A stretch of 64,000 bases of DNA from Pyrenopolyporus hunteri (lineage: Eukaryota; Ascomycota; Sordariomycetes; Xylariales; Hypoxylaceae): positions 62,001-126,000 of the forward strand of contig CADCXC010000014.1 in NCBI GenBank assembly GCA_902806595.1. Direction: 5' to 3'. The translations under genes were made by a program, and so were the position numbers. The notes below the pieces were generated by a model, which saw nothing but the letters and a program-made list of their open reading frames with translations, did no database searches and had not been told where the DNA came from. Positions within the stretch are counted from its first letter, which is position 1. Every line of letters begins with the position of its first letter. Shown in pieces: positions 22,678-34,933 of this stretch.

Positions 22678-24192
22678 CTACCCTGCCTTTCCGCCACCCG
22701 TCTTCGGTTTCACTGCCGGCTTCTTAGAATCTAACGAATACAGGCCACCCGCAGAGAACACAACAACAGCACCTATCAGAGTCCCCGTGGCCAAGCGGTT
22801 GCCGAAGAGCCATATACTAAGCAGTAGGCTAACTAGTTTGCGGATGTTAAGCACGATCGTGACTGTCAACGCGGAGGACGCGGCAGCCAAGAGATTGACA
22901 CCGCGGATACAAGCATATTGCGTTAAAACGTTGAGTATCAGATAAGCTATCTGGCTGGGAATGTAGATGCCTTCGATTTTTTGCCGCACCGTGGTTGAGA
23001 CGTTCGAGAGGTTGATCTGCTCAGCTAGAAAAGGGAGGGGGAGCGGCTTGCTGTTGGCTAAGCGCATGAATTGATTGATCAAGGATCGTGAAAACGGCAA
23101 GAAGAGAGGCAACGAGAGCAAGTGGGAATAGAACAGGTTTTCCTTCCAGTGTGGCCCGTAGCTCCTGTACGTTTCCTCGGTATATAATCCCATGATGGCT
23201 GACAGGATCTGCGCAACCAAAAGGACGGCCAGGCCCGTGCTAAACTTGGGGGCGTTTTCCTGATTAGCTCTGGCAGACGGTTCCTTGCTAATAGTTAGTA
23301 ATAGGGACCAGAATGTAGAGTGTAAGACCCTTGCCTTGGACTGAGCATCTGACCAGGCAGCTGTGACGACGCCGACCGTGAGTAGAAGAACGGCAATGAT
23401 CTGGATACGAGAGTATCTTTTCCCATATAGACTGCCGGCAATCATCGTCGTAATACTACCCCCGGACCGCAGAATGATGTGGACTGGTACGGAGATATCG
23501 TAACTGAAGGCATGGTTATTCAGCACGTTGATGCTGAAGAATAAAATAATATTGATGAGCCAGCGGCGAATCGGGACTCGGTTCGGTTTTATAAAGAATG
23601 GCGGGCGGGTTAGGTCGAACTGCGAGATATATCCTGTGACAGCCACAAAGAGAAATTGAACAAAGGTCAAAAGCGTGCCTATGGGCGTCGGCTGTTAGCC
23701 TGATTCTCGGTAGGGCTATACGGAGTATAATATAACTGTATTATCATACCACTCGCCGGTTCAACCCTAGCAATGCCAATATTAGTCATGAACGCAGCCG
23801 AAGATCCGGACGTAGCTTATAGGAGCTTACTTGATTATGGCCTCGAGAGCGAAAACCTGCGCGCCGGCACCGTAGACGTTAGCCCTCCATTACGATAACG
23901 GGAAGCCGGGATAGGACTTGTTCGATCTCACGTTTGAACAACAGCCGCCGAATATCAGGCCGAGCATTGCCCCTACGGCCAGCCATTGCGGGATAGTTTC
24001 GATAAGAATGCGACCGGCAAGTCCCATAAGTTTAGAGAAGGTAGGTCGTTGGTCATCTATGCCATATAACTCAGCCTTCTCGAGAGAAGGCCCAGCATTG
24101 ATGACCTTAGGTGTCATGGTGGCGCCATTTCGAGAAGCAGCGTGCGATTCTCGCAGGGTCTGGCGTCTCCGGGGCGTCGACCGGCTCGTCAT
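22678..24192 (-). CDS. YEA4: UDP-GlcNAc transporter, YEA4/SLC35B type
   Basis: A 434-aa nucleotide-sugar transporter of the UAA family. The yeast relative Yea4 carries UDP-N-acetylglucosamine into the ER lumen and affects chitin synthesis. Exons on the minus strand are 24192..23932, 23856..23831, 23766..23750 and 23678..22678. Exons 2 and 3 are only 26 and 17 nt, yet they restore the family sequence GGCCSNVFALEAIIKVEP followed by ASGTLLTFVQFLFVAVTGY. About 60 cytosolic residues precede the first span. Hydrophobic spans cover the rest, with the motifs VPIRRWL, FFSINVLNNHAFSYDISVPV, HIILRSGGSITTMIAGSL and YGKRYSRIQIIAVLLLTVGV typical of the SLC35B group. The C-terminus is Lys-rich (KKPAVKPKTGGGKAG). 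The family is certain and the substrate is by analogy. Upstream Met at 24117 is an alternative start. Confidence 0.9.
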
Positions 24193-25954
24193 CGAGGTTG
24201 AGGATGTGGGTGGAAGGGTTAGAGTCGGGAGTTAACGGCGAGGGATTTGTTCCTACGCTTTGGGGCAATCTGTCAGTTGTTTCCCGGCTATTTTAGGACT
24301 TTGGGGAGGGGGGGGGGGGAACCAAGATTGGGATCAAAGATGACTGGGTGGTGCAAGCGAAAGTGCGTAGGAGAGAAGAGATCGAGAGATCGTACCAAAA
24401 GCGGGATAAGTCATCCGCTGCCACGGCGATTCCTTGCATCTACTTGCCAGTGGCCTTGGGGAACGAGCAGACATGAGTTTGGGTTAATAGGCCTGTCCAA
24501 TCGACGTGGCTTGCTTTTATAAGCAAGTGCCGGAACTTATAACATTGACAGCTTTCACCGTACATAGGTAGGTAGGTAGGTAGGTAGTTCGTCGCAATCT
24601 GACAGAAGGACATCGCTCCTGCAGATGTATCTATCCACCTGGCATCTAACCTAATAAGCTTTTTAACCCATCGGCGGCTTGTCCGAACTAGGCACCCTTT
24701 TAGATCCACTTTTCAATGTACCTACTATGTAAGCAGTTAAGGCAGGTACTGGGTCGCTACCTACTTACCTAGGTAGGTACTTGTACCCAGGCATAGTACT
24801 GCGCGTAGATGTCGCCTACCTGCATATACCTACGTCCTCATTCCATACGATGTGATGCCTACCATCTTTAAACGAACTACCTACCTACATACGCCTTACC
24901 TTTACGGGAGCGACCCGACGGTGGTCGATTATATGTACCTAGGTAGGTAGGTGCCCGTGTAGGTATAGGTAATGCAGACCTACTATTATAATGATTTAAG
25001 CTTGGTAGGTAGAACGAATTCAAAGGATGAACGGCAAAGAAAACACTTCGGACGCAAGTCTAAATATTGCGTAATTAAAAGACGATATCTTTAAAAGATA
25101 ATATCAGGTAGGTACCTACAGGTATTGTACACGCATCCCTACCCGCATTCTATATATATTGTTCTATCAGCTACGAGATCCTGATTGGCAGAAATCGTTG
25201 GTAGACATTGCTCATCAAGAGGCATATGCATGTACGTATGGTATAATACATGCAGGTACCTAATTTGCCCGGACTCTCAACTCCCTAGGTGGTACTTAAA
25301 CGGCGGAAGCAACTCTCCGTAGGTGCCACCCATTCTCATTTTAATCCATCTTGTTGTCTTCTGGACACCTAGGTACATGTACGGTACCTAGGTAGGTACC
25401 TAGGTACTCATGCTACCCAAGTTGAACATAGGGTCACTCGGAAGGCGTTTGCTATGAATCTGGTATTGGATAACACGGTTTTACACTCTTCGGATCTCAT
25501 GTGTCTTACGCCCCAACTCGGGGCCTTTATTCTGCCTTGTAGAGTCTATGCCATGATATCGGCCCCATGCCTGCTGACATGGAAGCAACCGGCTCCCTGC
25601 GGGGTTCCATTGCTGGATGGCCATGCTTCAGTCCTCTCAATATGTCTTTTAACACAATCCCGACCGCCTTATGCATTAGGCCTAGGATAAAACCACCCTC
25701 ACGTATGCACCTTTCGAGTCGTAAACCCAACGTATTCTCATTGACAAGGCGTCCGTCTCTGTCGAGCAAGCCAGCAGTCCTAGCCACAAATACTATGAAT
25801 AGTCATCTACGTCCAAGAGGACCGCGCAACTATTGAAGAGACTACTGGCGGTGGCGACGCATATTCATACCCGCACTCCGAACCAGATGGTTCTTCCGCA
25901 GATCAAGGGGGCTGCGAAATATCCGGCCGCTACCGGAGAGCGCCGCTTAGCCTC
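24193..25954. other. 1.76-kb intergenic region
   Basis: Contains the transporter promoter (poly-G run near 24306-24319), TAGGTA arrays at 24564-24587, 24755-24795 and 25380-25405, and 25440-25860, where open frames exist on both strands. One minus-strand frame, 25527..25787, has fairly even codon use but no ATG at its start and no recognised family. It may be part of the CDC55 3' untranslated region. No gene is called. Confidence 0.5.
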
Positions 25955-27936
25955 CTAGAGGGCCGAAAAGACGAATAACTGCATCGTATCAGCTACCGCA
26001 GACGCTATATATATATGTAAAGGGGGGAGAGAGGTTTCCAGACATATGACTTACATTGTTCGTCGCGGCGATGGCGATGCTATCTTCGAATGGATGCCAA
26101 CTCATGTGTAGGATCTTCTTGTTAAAGTCAATCTGATCTGCATCCGTCTCCTTTCGCATTCTTTGTCCTTGACCTGCGCCGGCCGCCGGGCTGCCTGCGC
26201 GCGACCCGCCTTTCTTACCGCCGTTGGTTGCCGTGGGGCTTGTTGACGAGTTGATGGGTGTCGGAATGCCTACTTTCTTGGCCTTGAAGGCCGACTTGTC
26301 AGCTTGTAGGACCACCTCGATCTCCTTATCGGGGTCCGAGGGATAAATCATGAAGTTGTTGTTATAACTTCCAGTCATGACGTTTTTGGCATCGCCTGAG
26401 AAGACCACTTCGAATTTGTCAAAAATGCTATCATTCTCGTAGGTATCGCAGAGTCGCGGCCGCAAGTGCTCGTGGATAGGTATGGTCTTGACAGGCTGAC
26501 GTTCCATGTTGACGTCCCAAATCTTGACGGTGAGGTAGTCTCGAGACAAGATATATCTACCATCATATGAGAAACGCACGTCTGAGATGGATGATATGAT
26601 CTCGGAGAAGAACGATCTTGACGACGGGTCCTCCTCCTGCTCAAAAACTAAACAATTCTGTTAGCGTAGGTCACCTTCACAAGTTAGTAACGGAAGGGGA
26701 GACATACGCTTCGCATGCTGGTCGCAAAGGGCACTCTCTCGCATGTCTGCTAGCTTGATGGTGCCTTTTGAGCTTGCGTACATAAACCAGTTGCAGCTGA
26801 TTGGGTGGAATTCTGCAGCGGTAATGACCTCCGTCAACTCCTCCATATTCGCGGGCTTGATGTCAACGATGTTGAAGCTTTGATCCTGGATGTTCAGATT
26901 CCAGAGGTTGATCCGTAGGTCGTCGCTGCTTATGAAGGTTTCTCCGTCGCTGTTGACCGAGATGCTATTGATATGATAAGCGTGGGCGTTCGCATATGTA
27001 CGGCGGGGAACCGCAGCCACAACCGTATCATGATGCGTCAGTCGGGGCAGTTTCAACTCCCCGGCACTCTTGAAATGCGACTGGGGGATGGCTCTCGGAG
27101 CCCCTCCTCCAACACCAACAATATTGCCAGGCGTTAGGTCGTGAGATAGGTTATTCTCAGCAACGACCTTTAGCGACTTCTCGAAAACCTTCCACAGCTT
27201 GATCGTTTTGTCGTTGGTGGAGAGTAGATAGTGAGACGCGTTTTGGCGACGGCACCACTTAATCTTGTTGATCTTCTCTTCGATCTCTAGGGATTTGAGG
27301 TAGTCAAACTCGGGCTCGTGTGACTGGAATTCGGTATGAAACTTATACTCGCACGTTTTTTTCTGCAAGGTAGATCAGACTTAGTTACAAGCCACGGGGC
27401 TGGGGCGAATCGAAGTTCTTGACTGACCGTCTCGTTCCTTTCGAATAAAACGACTCGGCCGCCTTTGTCTCCCGTTGCTAGATAATTACCGGTGTGGTCG
27501 AATTCGACGGTCGATATGATATCGGCTAAGAGATTTGCGTAAGCGAAAGGAAGCCCATCCGGACTTCATATATTCATGGAGGAAATCGAGGGGAGCTGGA
27601 ATTTTGAGATTGGGGAAGCCCGTAGAGCCCATAGAGCCCGTAAGACCCTTTCGGCTGAAATAAGGAATGGAAGACATACCTTCTGTGATATCCTCAACAT
27701 CTCCCTTGTCACCAAAGCACCTGGATACGGAGGCAAAGAAGTTAGTAAAATCGTTGTAGAGTGAATGAGTCGCCAGCAGACGAGAAGAAAAGTGTGTGAT
27801 AGCTGATTTGCTCGAGGCGGGGCTACCATAGCGATGACAAGGTTTACGATTTGAGAAGATCCGGGGGGCGAGAGGCTCTTTGTGAAACTTACTGGGTGAA
27901 CTTCCAGGTGGGAGAGTTGGAATCTCCTTCGACCAT
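25955..27936 (-). CDS. CDC55: PP2A regulatory subunit B (B55)
   Basis: A 484-aa B55-type regulatory subunit of protein phosphatase 2A, a seven-bladed WD40 propeller that sets substrate choice in mitosis and morphogenesis. Exons on the minus strand are 27936..27893, 27720..27680, 27525..27428, 27362..26708, 26647..26055 and 25978..25955. The joined N-terminus reads WKFTQCFGDKGDVEDITEAD, then STVEFDHTGNYLATGDKGGR, VVLFERNETKKTCEYKF and EFQSHEPEFDYLKSLEIEEK, all B55 hallmarks. Later come ISVNSDGETFISSDDLRINLW, DIKPANMEELTEVITAAEFHP and VKIWDVNMERQPV. A filamentous-fungal insertion of about 45 Gly/Ser-rich residues (NGGKKGGSRAGSP) sits before the last blade, and the last exon of 24 nt encodes LFVFSAL. 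Donor GTCAGT at 27427 is non-typical but keeps the frame. Assignment is firm. Confidence 0.95.
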
Positions 27937-30133
27937 AGTTGCGATGGACGTCGGGGTGAAGCTACCTAAGCTCCGACCCGTCTTTCGCTATGAGGTTAAG
28001 GTGTAAAGTGGATTAGTTGGATTGACGTATCGCAACCGCAACTAGTGAGGGCTCGGCGGTGGAGGGGATTGTACGCGACTTAAGGTGACAATGAATCGAG
28101 AACCGCCTTGAGGTATCTTACGGCTGCTGATGATACGTAGGTTGGGTTATGGGTTCTGGGTTCTGGGTTCTGGGTTATGGGTTATGGGAAAAGGTAGTCG
28201 GAGGGGCGGGTCTAGGGCGGCGGGGTGTTGTACGTATTGGCGGCGTGGCAGTAGAAAAGATGCGAGGACTTAGGCTGGTGGTGCGCTCGCTCCCAACGAG
28301 TTTGCGGTTGGCAGGATCAAAGGGTATGAGTTGAAAATGGTCCCGCAAGTCAATCAAGCAGCCATGCACACAGTGGAATGTTTGTCGGAAGCACCCGCAG
28401 GCTATCGAGAGAGGGGAAAGGATGGGAAAAAAAGAATACACGAGCAGCTGCAAAAACGACGGCAAGGCGTAGTCGTGGTTGTGGTTGAGTGATGTGATGC
28501 GAGTATGGTAGGTCCTAGTAATAGTACGTTATGCGCAAGGGTCCAGGTCAGATTTGGGGAGAGGTGGGAGGTGGTTGTCGATGTGTGGTCGGCTTATGTC
28601 AGTGGGCGCTTGCCGGTTTTGGCACAAGTCCTTGGATAGGTGCCTACCTACCCAATATAGGCGACCGCATAGGTGCAATTTAGTATACATGTTTAGGTAC
28701 CTACCTGGTAGGTCAGGTACACACATACCTAGGCAGGTACATACTGGACCCAGGTACCAATGCAATCACCTCATACATATATGGATAGGTGGGTATATAC
28801 CGTAACTAACCAGGTATATAGAGGTACTTAAGCACATACGTCCTTGTACATATAAACATAGGTACAGATACCTATATATAACCTACCTAACTATCTACCT
28901 GCTACCTACATGTAGGTAGGTATCGACATACATGTAGGTGTCTTAAATAATTGCACATATACTTAGAAACTTACACTTCTGTGCGCATGCACATATATGC
29001 GCACCTCTCTCGACATTCTGGTGATTACCTCTAATGTACATATAGGAAATGTGGGGGCCGCAGGCGGCACAAGTAGAAAGTAGACGCCTTGTACTGTAGG
29101 TCTCAGGCTCCAAGGCTGTCCTGCAGAGAGTGGAAAAATTAGGTACATATGGATATCTTAATACCTAGTACCTTGTGTAAGTAGGTATGTAGGTTTGTTT
29201 TTGGATCTGACAAAGCAGTGCTAAAAGACCTGAGAATGAAATCGCGACAACGGGATTAAATGTACATTTTCTTCAAATCTACATGTACCTAGGTGCATGT
29301 AGGAGGCACAGTACCTAAGGCAAGTACGTAGACGCTAGGTAAGAGGTACCTTACCTACATGTATGGTTGTGTCTGAAGTTCCAAGGCGACAAGGTAATCC
29401 AACTTCTCTCAAACTAAACTGGGTAGTACCGCACGTGGCGCACAATTCACCAAGCTTACTTACGTATATTACGTGGTCGGGCTTCTTAAACACATATAAG
29501 GCTCGAGAGGTCTTTTGCTGATATGTATACCTAATTCGTGATTGATGATTTAAAGCTGCCCTATATCCTAAAGTATCTATTTACGCATCACTGCTCTATG
29601 GCCTTGAAGCCTTTACCTAATGGTCACTTAATCTAGATACTTGAAGGCACGGATAATGATAAGGGAACCTACCTGCCTACCCGTAGGCATCTACCATAAT
29701 AAATACGGGAGTAGATAGCTGACTGAATCAATTATTATGTTATCACATGTTAATAGAAATACGCACAACCCGCCTACATGCATACAGCTGAGACTTTAAT
29801 TTAAGGTTGGAAGAGTTTTAGACTACATCATACTTACCTAGGTAGGTACAAACCTAGGTAATATTTGCCTTCTTCATCTCTTAAAGCCGAATTTTGCCGA
29901 CCTTTTCCATCCAGCACTGCGCATACATCGGTACCTATATTTGCTATTCACAGTTCGAGGGTCCGATAAAGCACTTAGCTCTAGCTTGTAGGTTTCTTGG
30001 TCGTATATAGAAAGCCTGTGAAGTTGTCGTACACCCCCTCCCCCTCCCCCTCCGTTTATATGAGCTTGGCTTGTTGTAGCTAGATATAGTGACGACTCAT
30101 TAAGGCGCACCAATCAGAGGGGACTTGATTACG
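27937..30133. other. 2.2-kb divergent intergenic region
   Basis: Promoter of CDC55 (27937-28150), a heptamer repeat at 28143-28190, then TACCTA/TAGGTA motifs spread over 28640-28930, 29280-29360, 29670-29690 and 29835-29860. Open frames here are short, repeat-derived and unsupported. Confidence 0.6.
28143..28190 (+). repeat. GGGTTNT heptamer tandem repeat
   Basis: Seven units of GGGTTAT or GGGTTCT in a row. They resemble but do not equal the fungal telomere unit TTAGGG, and the position inside a gene-rich stretch argues against a telomere. Confidence 0.85.
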
Positions 30134-31096
30134 ATGGGCCAAAGCAAGAGTGAGGAAGCAAGGTCCAAAGATACAAAAGGCAAAGGCATTGCAACACATC
30201 TAGATCATTCATCGACTTCACAACTTGAACGGGATCAACAGCCCGAACCTATTGACCCCGTTCCGGACGGAGCCTCGTTCATATCACGGCTCAGCGCATC
30301 CGCCGGTAAACTAGCTAATGATATGGTCTTGCGGCACCCCGGCGGTACATATCCCATCGACGCTCTGCCCTCGACTAAAGCTGAATCGTCTAGATCCACT
30401 CGGGGCGAGGGTGTAGATGAGGCCCTGACGTGCAGGAGCAGCCTTGCGCGGGCGACATTCGACGATGCATTTAGATCTCCACAGGCGCCGGAGCAGCATG
30501 TCCCAGGCGAATCCGACTTCTCCTCCTTTTTAAATGGTACGAGTATGCTCGAAATAGCGGAGCCCAGTAACGTCGGGACACGTGGATATGAGCCCATCGA
30601 TAAGCCTGCGCCCAGCCAGACGCCGCAGACTACAGCAATTGTGGCGACTGATGGTATGGACGTAGTTGCCCTCCTTGATTCGGGATACGATGGGGTCGAA
30701 GACACTGCTGTATTCTTGACGGATACTGAGCAAGTAGCACTACGGCACCGCCTTTTCGAAGATGGCGAACTTGGGGAATATGCTTCGCAGAGGGGACGTT
30801 GGGATGATGCTCTAAACTTCTTTCCTAGTGTCGGGTCGAGTGGGAACAGCATGCAGGAGTACGCCGACTTGCTAGGCACCTCCGACCTAGAGGAAGCCAA
30901 GCTTATCTGGATCGATCAGTGGCAAGGGGTACTCTCGAATTATACGGACGAGGTATGGGGAGAGCTTCGATCTCTAGTAAACGTGGCTCGGGAGGAGCTC
31001 ATTACTATTTCAAAGCCTCATGAGGAAGCCTCGCTTTCACAACTGAGAGCAGTGCGTAGGCTTCAACAGATTCTGAAGCATGTCCGTGGTACATAG
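30134..31096 (+). CDS. unknown protein with a possible N-myristoylation site
   Basis: Predicted 320 aa, single exon, family not recognised. Starting at the ATG at 30134 the N-terminus is MGQSKSEEARSK, which fits the N-myristoylation consensus of Gly2 with Ser at position 6. The in-frame ATG at 30125 would add only MIT and destroy it. Residues 1-60 are polar, residues about 60-90 (SFISRLSASAGKLANDMVLR) could be amphipathic, and 90-200 is disordered with Ser/Pro. The C-terminal 120 residues look folded and helical (VALRHRLFEDGELGEYASQR, RWDDALNFFPS, LGTSDLEEAKLIWIDQWQGVL, YTDEVWGELRSLVNVAREEL, LRAVRRLQQILKHVR). No membrane segment, Cys cluster or catalytic motif is seen. Codon use is like the neighbours. 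It is probably a real gene because a 960-nt frame with coding bias stands in open intergenic sequence. Confidence 0.7.
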   Translation: MGQSKSEEARSKDTKGKGIATHLDHSSTSQLERDQQPEPIDPVPDGASFISRLSASAGKLANDMVLRHPGGTYPIDALPSTKAESSRSTRGEGVDEALTCRSSLARATFDDAFRSPQAPEQHVPGESDFSSFLNGTSMLEIAEPSNVGTRGYEPIDKPAPSQTPQTTAIVATDGMDVVALLDSGYDGVEDTAVFLTDTEQVALRHRLFEDGELGEYASQRGRWDDALNFFPSVGSSGNSMQEYADLLGTSDLEEAKLIWIDQWQGVLSNYTDEVWGELRSLVNVAREELITISKPHEEASLSQLRAVRRLQQILKHVRGT

Positions 31097-32325
31097 AGTG
31101 ATGTGTCCGCGGTTATGGGTCTCGGCTTAGAGCACAGCATGTGGGGATGTCGTCCCTCCTAGTGCAGGCTCTCCTCGACTCGGAGATATTAAGACGAGGC
31201 GTAAAATTTTTTATAGGGATTATCGAGTAGGTCTGTTTTATATGTATATCATATGTTCATGTACCTGAATTATACTCAAGGTTTAAAGCTGTGTTGTTCC
31301 TAACTCGTATTCTACACATCCCACACGCACTACTACGTAGGAGTCTTACCTATTGCTATGAGCATAGTGTGTATATTTAGGGTTATCTCACAACCGATAA
31401 TCCGAATTATTTATTCAGTTATCTACCTCTCTAGGTACCTTTTCCGCTTTCTATGGTCGGGAATATCTATCCATGAGAGAATAAACGAGGATACCGAAAA
31501 GAGCATTCCATGAATAGGGTGCCAACCAAGCAATGAAAGTAAGTGATCTACTATGGAGGTACCTACCTAGGTACCTGGGTATATGTGTGTAGGTACCTAA
31601 TGGGTACGTAAGTACATCACCTACATACCTGGACACGCCGGACCCGAGCTTGCCCGGGCCTTTTTACATACGTGCATGTATCATGTATTTAGAGCTGGGC
31701 ATCTCGATACGTATTCGGTATTGCCTTTCTGACCCAATGGGAGGTAGGTTGATTGGATGACGGATGAGACTAGGTGGGACTCCAAGTCGCCGGGGTACCT
31801 TAAGGTACACCCCTCCTCAATACAAGTATTACTCGGGCTCAGGTATCGCAGCGTACCTATATACTCTGAAAGTACCTAGGTAGGAATCCTTGCTAAAGGT
31901 ACAAGGTGCAAGGTACTCGCATACATATGCGCATGAAATGTTAATAAGAGGTTTGGTATGTGCATTGGAAACTTTTAGCAGTTGATATTTCCATATTTTT
32001 CAACGCCTCGTCGTTTTGCACCCACTGGGCTGCAACACATCAACAACTCTTTTCCACCCCAATCTTCATTAGACCTGAGTCTTTTACCTTGTCGGTCTCA
32101 AAGCACCATATTGTGTTGTGCCGCTCTCCCTACTCTCCCAGATTAGAGCTTGTGCTGCCGGTTGCGCCCGCGATCCCTCGTTGACGGCAAATAAAAAAAA
32201 AATCTAAAAAAAAGAGAAATCCGGTGCCCGACAGCACTCGTTGTCGGCAATAGCATCAGAACAAGACTAAACAACTGTCTAATCTGCCATTTTAAAGGCC
32301 GAACGAGAGCTCTCCCGCCTCCAAA
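31097..32325. other. 1.2-kb intergenic region
   Basis: 3' side of the unknown gene, TACCTA/TAGGTA motifs at 31430-31625 and 31795-31885, and the DNM1 promoter, with an A-rich tract at 32189-32217 and a CGAGAGCT-containing leader. A 74-codon frame at 31960 has no support. Confidence 0.6.
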
Positions 32326-34933
32326 ATGGCAGCCCTAGGAGACGACCTGTTGCGGATTGTTAATCAGCTACAGGACTTAGTCTTTAATACGATTGGCACA
32401 GACTCTCTCGACCTCCCTCAAATCGTACGTCCCGCGCCTCCAAGAATGCCTGATTCCTTTGACTCGGGATTCGTGCTCGCACGGCTACTTACACTCGTCC
32501 GTACCGCAGGTCGTCGTCGGCTCACAATCCGCTGGCAAGTCTTCGGTGCTCGAAAACATCGTTGGCCGTGATTTCTTGCCTCGGGGAAGTGGCATCGTAA
32601 CTCGCCGTCCGTTAATTCTACAATTGATCAACGTTGAGGAGGACGAGTCGGAACCAGACGTACACGCCGCCTATAGGAACCCCACTCAGGCACGCCGTTC
32701 CGAATGGGCTGAGTTCCACCATATCCCCGGCCGGAGGTTTACCGACTTTGGGGATGTCAAGCGCGAGATCGAGAACGAAACCTCCCGTGTTGCCGGTAAT
32801 AACAAGGGTATCAACAGACAACCCATCAATCTAAAAATCTACTCGCCGCATGTTCTCAACTTAACCCTGGTTGATTTACCGGGCCTGACCAAGGTATGCT
32901 CACCTGGCTGGGCACAAAGTATTCATCTAGTAACTGACACGGGTGTACCAAGGTTCCCATCGGCGATCAACCGCCCGATATTGAGAAACAAACCCGGACC
33001 CTCATCTCGGAATACATTGCTAAACCTAACAGCATCATTCTCGCCGTGTCTCCCGCAAACGTCGATATCGTTAACTCGGAGGCCTTGAAACTTGCCAGAC
33101 ATGTTGATCCCCTGGGTCGGCGGACGATCGGGGTTCTCACCAAGGTGGATCTCATGGATCATGGCACAAATGCGTTGGATATCCTCTCCGGTCGGGTCTA
33201 CCCGTTGAAGTTGGGCTTTATCGGAGTGGTTAACCGGTCCCAGCAAGATATTCAGGGCAACCGACCAATGGAAGAGGCCCTCAAGGCAGAAGCTGAATTT
33301 TTCCGGCACCATCCTGCTTATCGAAACATCTCCATGCGGTGTGGGACGCAGTACCTGGCCAAGACTCTTAATCAGACCCTCATGGCACACATCCGGGAGC
33401 GGCTGCCGGATATCAAGGCGCGTCTCAACACCCTGATGGGGCAGACCCAGCAGGAGCTCGCAAGCTACGGGGACATGCACTTTAGTGGGAAGGAACATCG
33501 AGGGTCCATGATCCTTCAGCTCATGACCCGGTTTGCCACCTCCTTCATCTCGTCCATCGACGGGACCTCCACAGATATATCAACTAAAGAGCTGTCCGGA
33601 GGCGCCCGTATTTATTATATCTTTAATTCGGTGTTTGGCAGTGCGCTGGAGTCGATTGATCCCACCTCTAACCTCTCTGCCCTTGACATCAGAACCGCCA
33701 TTCGGAACTCAACCGGTCCTCGTCCAAGCCTATTTGTTCCGGAAATGGCTTTCGACTTGCTTGTGAAGCCCCAAATCAAGCTCCTAGAACTGCCTAGCCA
33801 ACGGTGCGTCGAGCTCGTATACGAGGAGTTGATCAAAATATGCCACACGTGCGGCTCGACGGAGCTTTCTCGGTTTCCGAGGCTTCAAGCTAAGCTCATA
33901 GAAGTCGTGTCCGATCTTCTGAGGGAACGGCTTGGACCTGCGTCGTCCTATGTCGAATCTCTCATCGCCATCCAACGGGCGTACATCAATACAAACCATC
34001 CTAATTTCTTGGGAGCCGCCGCCGCCATGAGCCATGTGGTTAGCAACAAACAAGAACGCGAAAGGAAGAAGTTGATCCAGGAGGAACGGGATCGACGGGA
34101 AAAGAAGCGACTGAAAGAGCTCGGAACGAACGGAACCGACGCCCCGGAAGATGACGAGGACCCCAATCATGAGAGGAACGATGTTCCCCATCCGCGTAAA
34201 CAACCCGCGATAGCATCGCGAAGCATGTCGCCTGCCGTCCGCGAAAACGGAGGCGGGAGTATCGCCATCGCTATGAATGGCAACGGGCGTTCGAATTCGC
34301 CCAGCCGATTCAACCCGCAGGCGGTCGGGGCCGCTCGCGATTCGTTCTTAAACTACTTCTTCGGTAAAGACGGCCAGTCGCCATCTTCAGGGGCCGGGGC
34401 TCCCTCTGCACTTCCGCGCCATGTCAGTCAGGGTGTGGAACCCACTTTCAGCCAGAGCATTCGACGAAGCGAAGATAAGTTGACCCATCGACCGGCTCTA
34501 TCCTCGTCGTTAACGCGAGAGGATGAGAGCCCCAAGGCGGCTGGGTTCGGGTTTGGGCCGCAGTCGGTAAGTCGTTCTTGAAAATCCAAATTCGTTGACA
34601 CGACTGACACGTAGCATGTAGGGCGATAATGTGGAACCGGCCCTAAGCGATCGCGAGGCAATGGAAACGGAGCTTATCCGTGCACTTATCTCCTCGTATT
34701 TCAACATCGTCCGCGAATCTATCGCTGACCAAGTTCCTAAGGCGGTCATGCATCTGCTCGTCAATCATTGTAAGGATGTTGTGCAGAATAGGCTCGTCAG
34801 CGAACTCTACAAAGAAACCCTTTTCGAGGAGCTCCTCTACGAAGACGACGGCGTCAAGAAGGAGCGCGAGAAATGCGAGAAGTTACTGCAGACCTACCGA
34901 GAAGCAGCCAAAATTATCGGGGAAGTGTTATAA
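32326..34933 (+). CDS. DNM1: dynamin-related GTPase, mitochondrial fission
   Basis: An 802-aa dynamin-related GTPase that assembles into rings which divide mitochondria and peroxisomes. Exons are 32326..32424, 32510..32893, 32953..34566 and 34622..34933. The N-terminus MAALGDDLLRIVNQLQDLVFNTIG is that of Dnm1 rather than Vps1. GTPase motifs are GSQSAGKS (residues 37-44), DLPG (155-158) and TKVD (224-227). The middle stalk region follows (FFRHHPAYRN, TLNQTLMAHIRERLP), and a Ser/Asn-rich insert of about 150 residues (about 560-700) replaces the PH domain, containing a Lys/Arg/Glu helix (KQERERKKLIQEERDRREKK cut short here). The GTPase effector domain is the last 95 residues (SDREAMETELIRALISSYFN to EAAKIIGEVL). 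The second AG of the last intron (34620-34621) is needed for frame. All key residues are intact. No PH domain, as expected. Confidence 0.95.

Noticed and set aside
28143..28190. Internal telomere repeat
   Set aside because: Units are GGGTTCT/GGGTTAT of 7 nt, not TTAGGG, and only seven copies are present.
30235..30900. 221-codon open frame antisense to the unknown gene
   Set aside because: It mirrors the coding frame of the plus-strand gene, has Ser/Arg-rich antisense composition and no family resemblance.
32923..33498. 191-codon minus-strand frame inside DNM1
   Set aside because: Antisense shadow of a well-supported GTPase exon.
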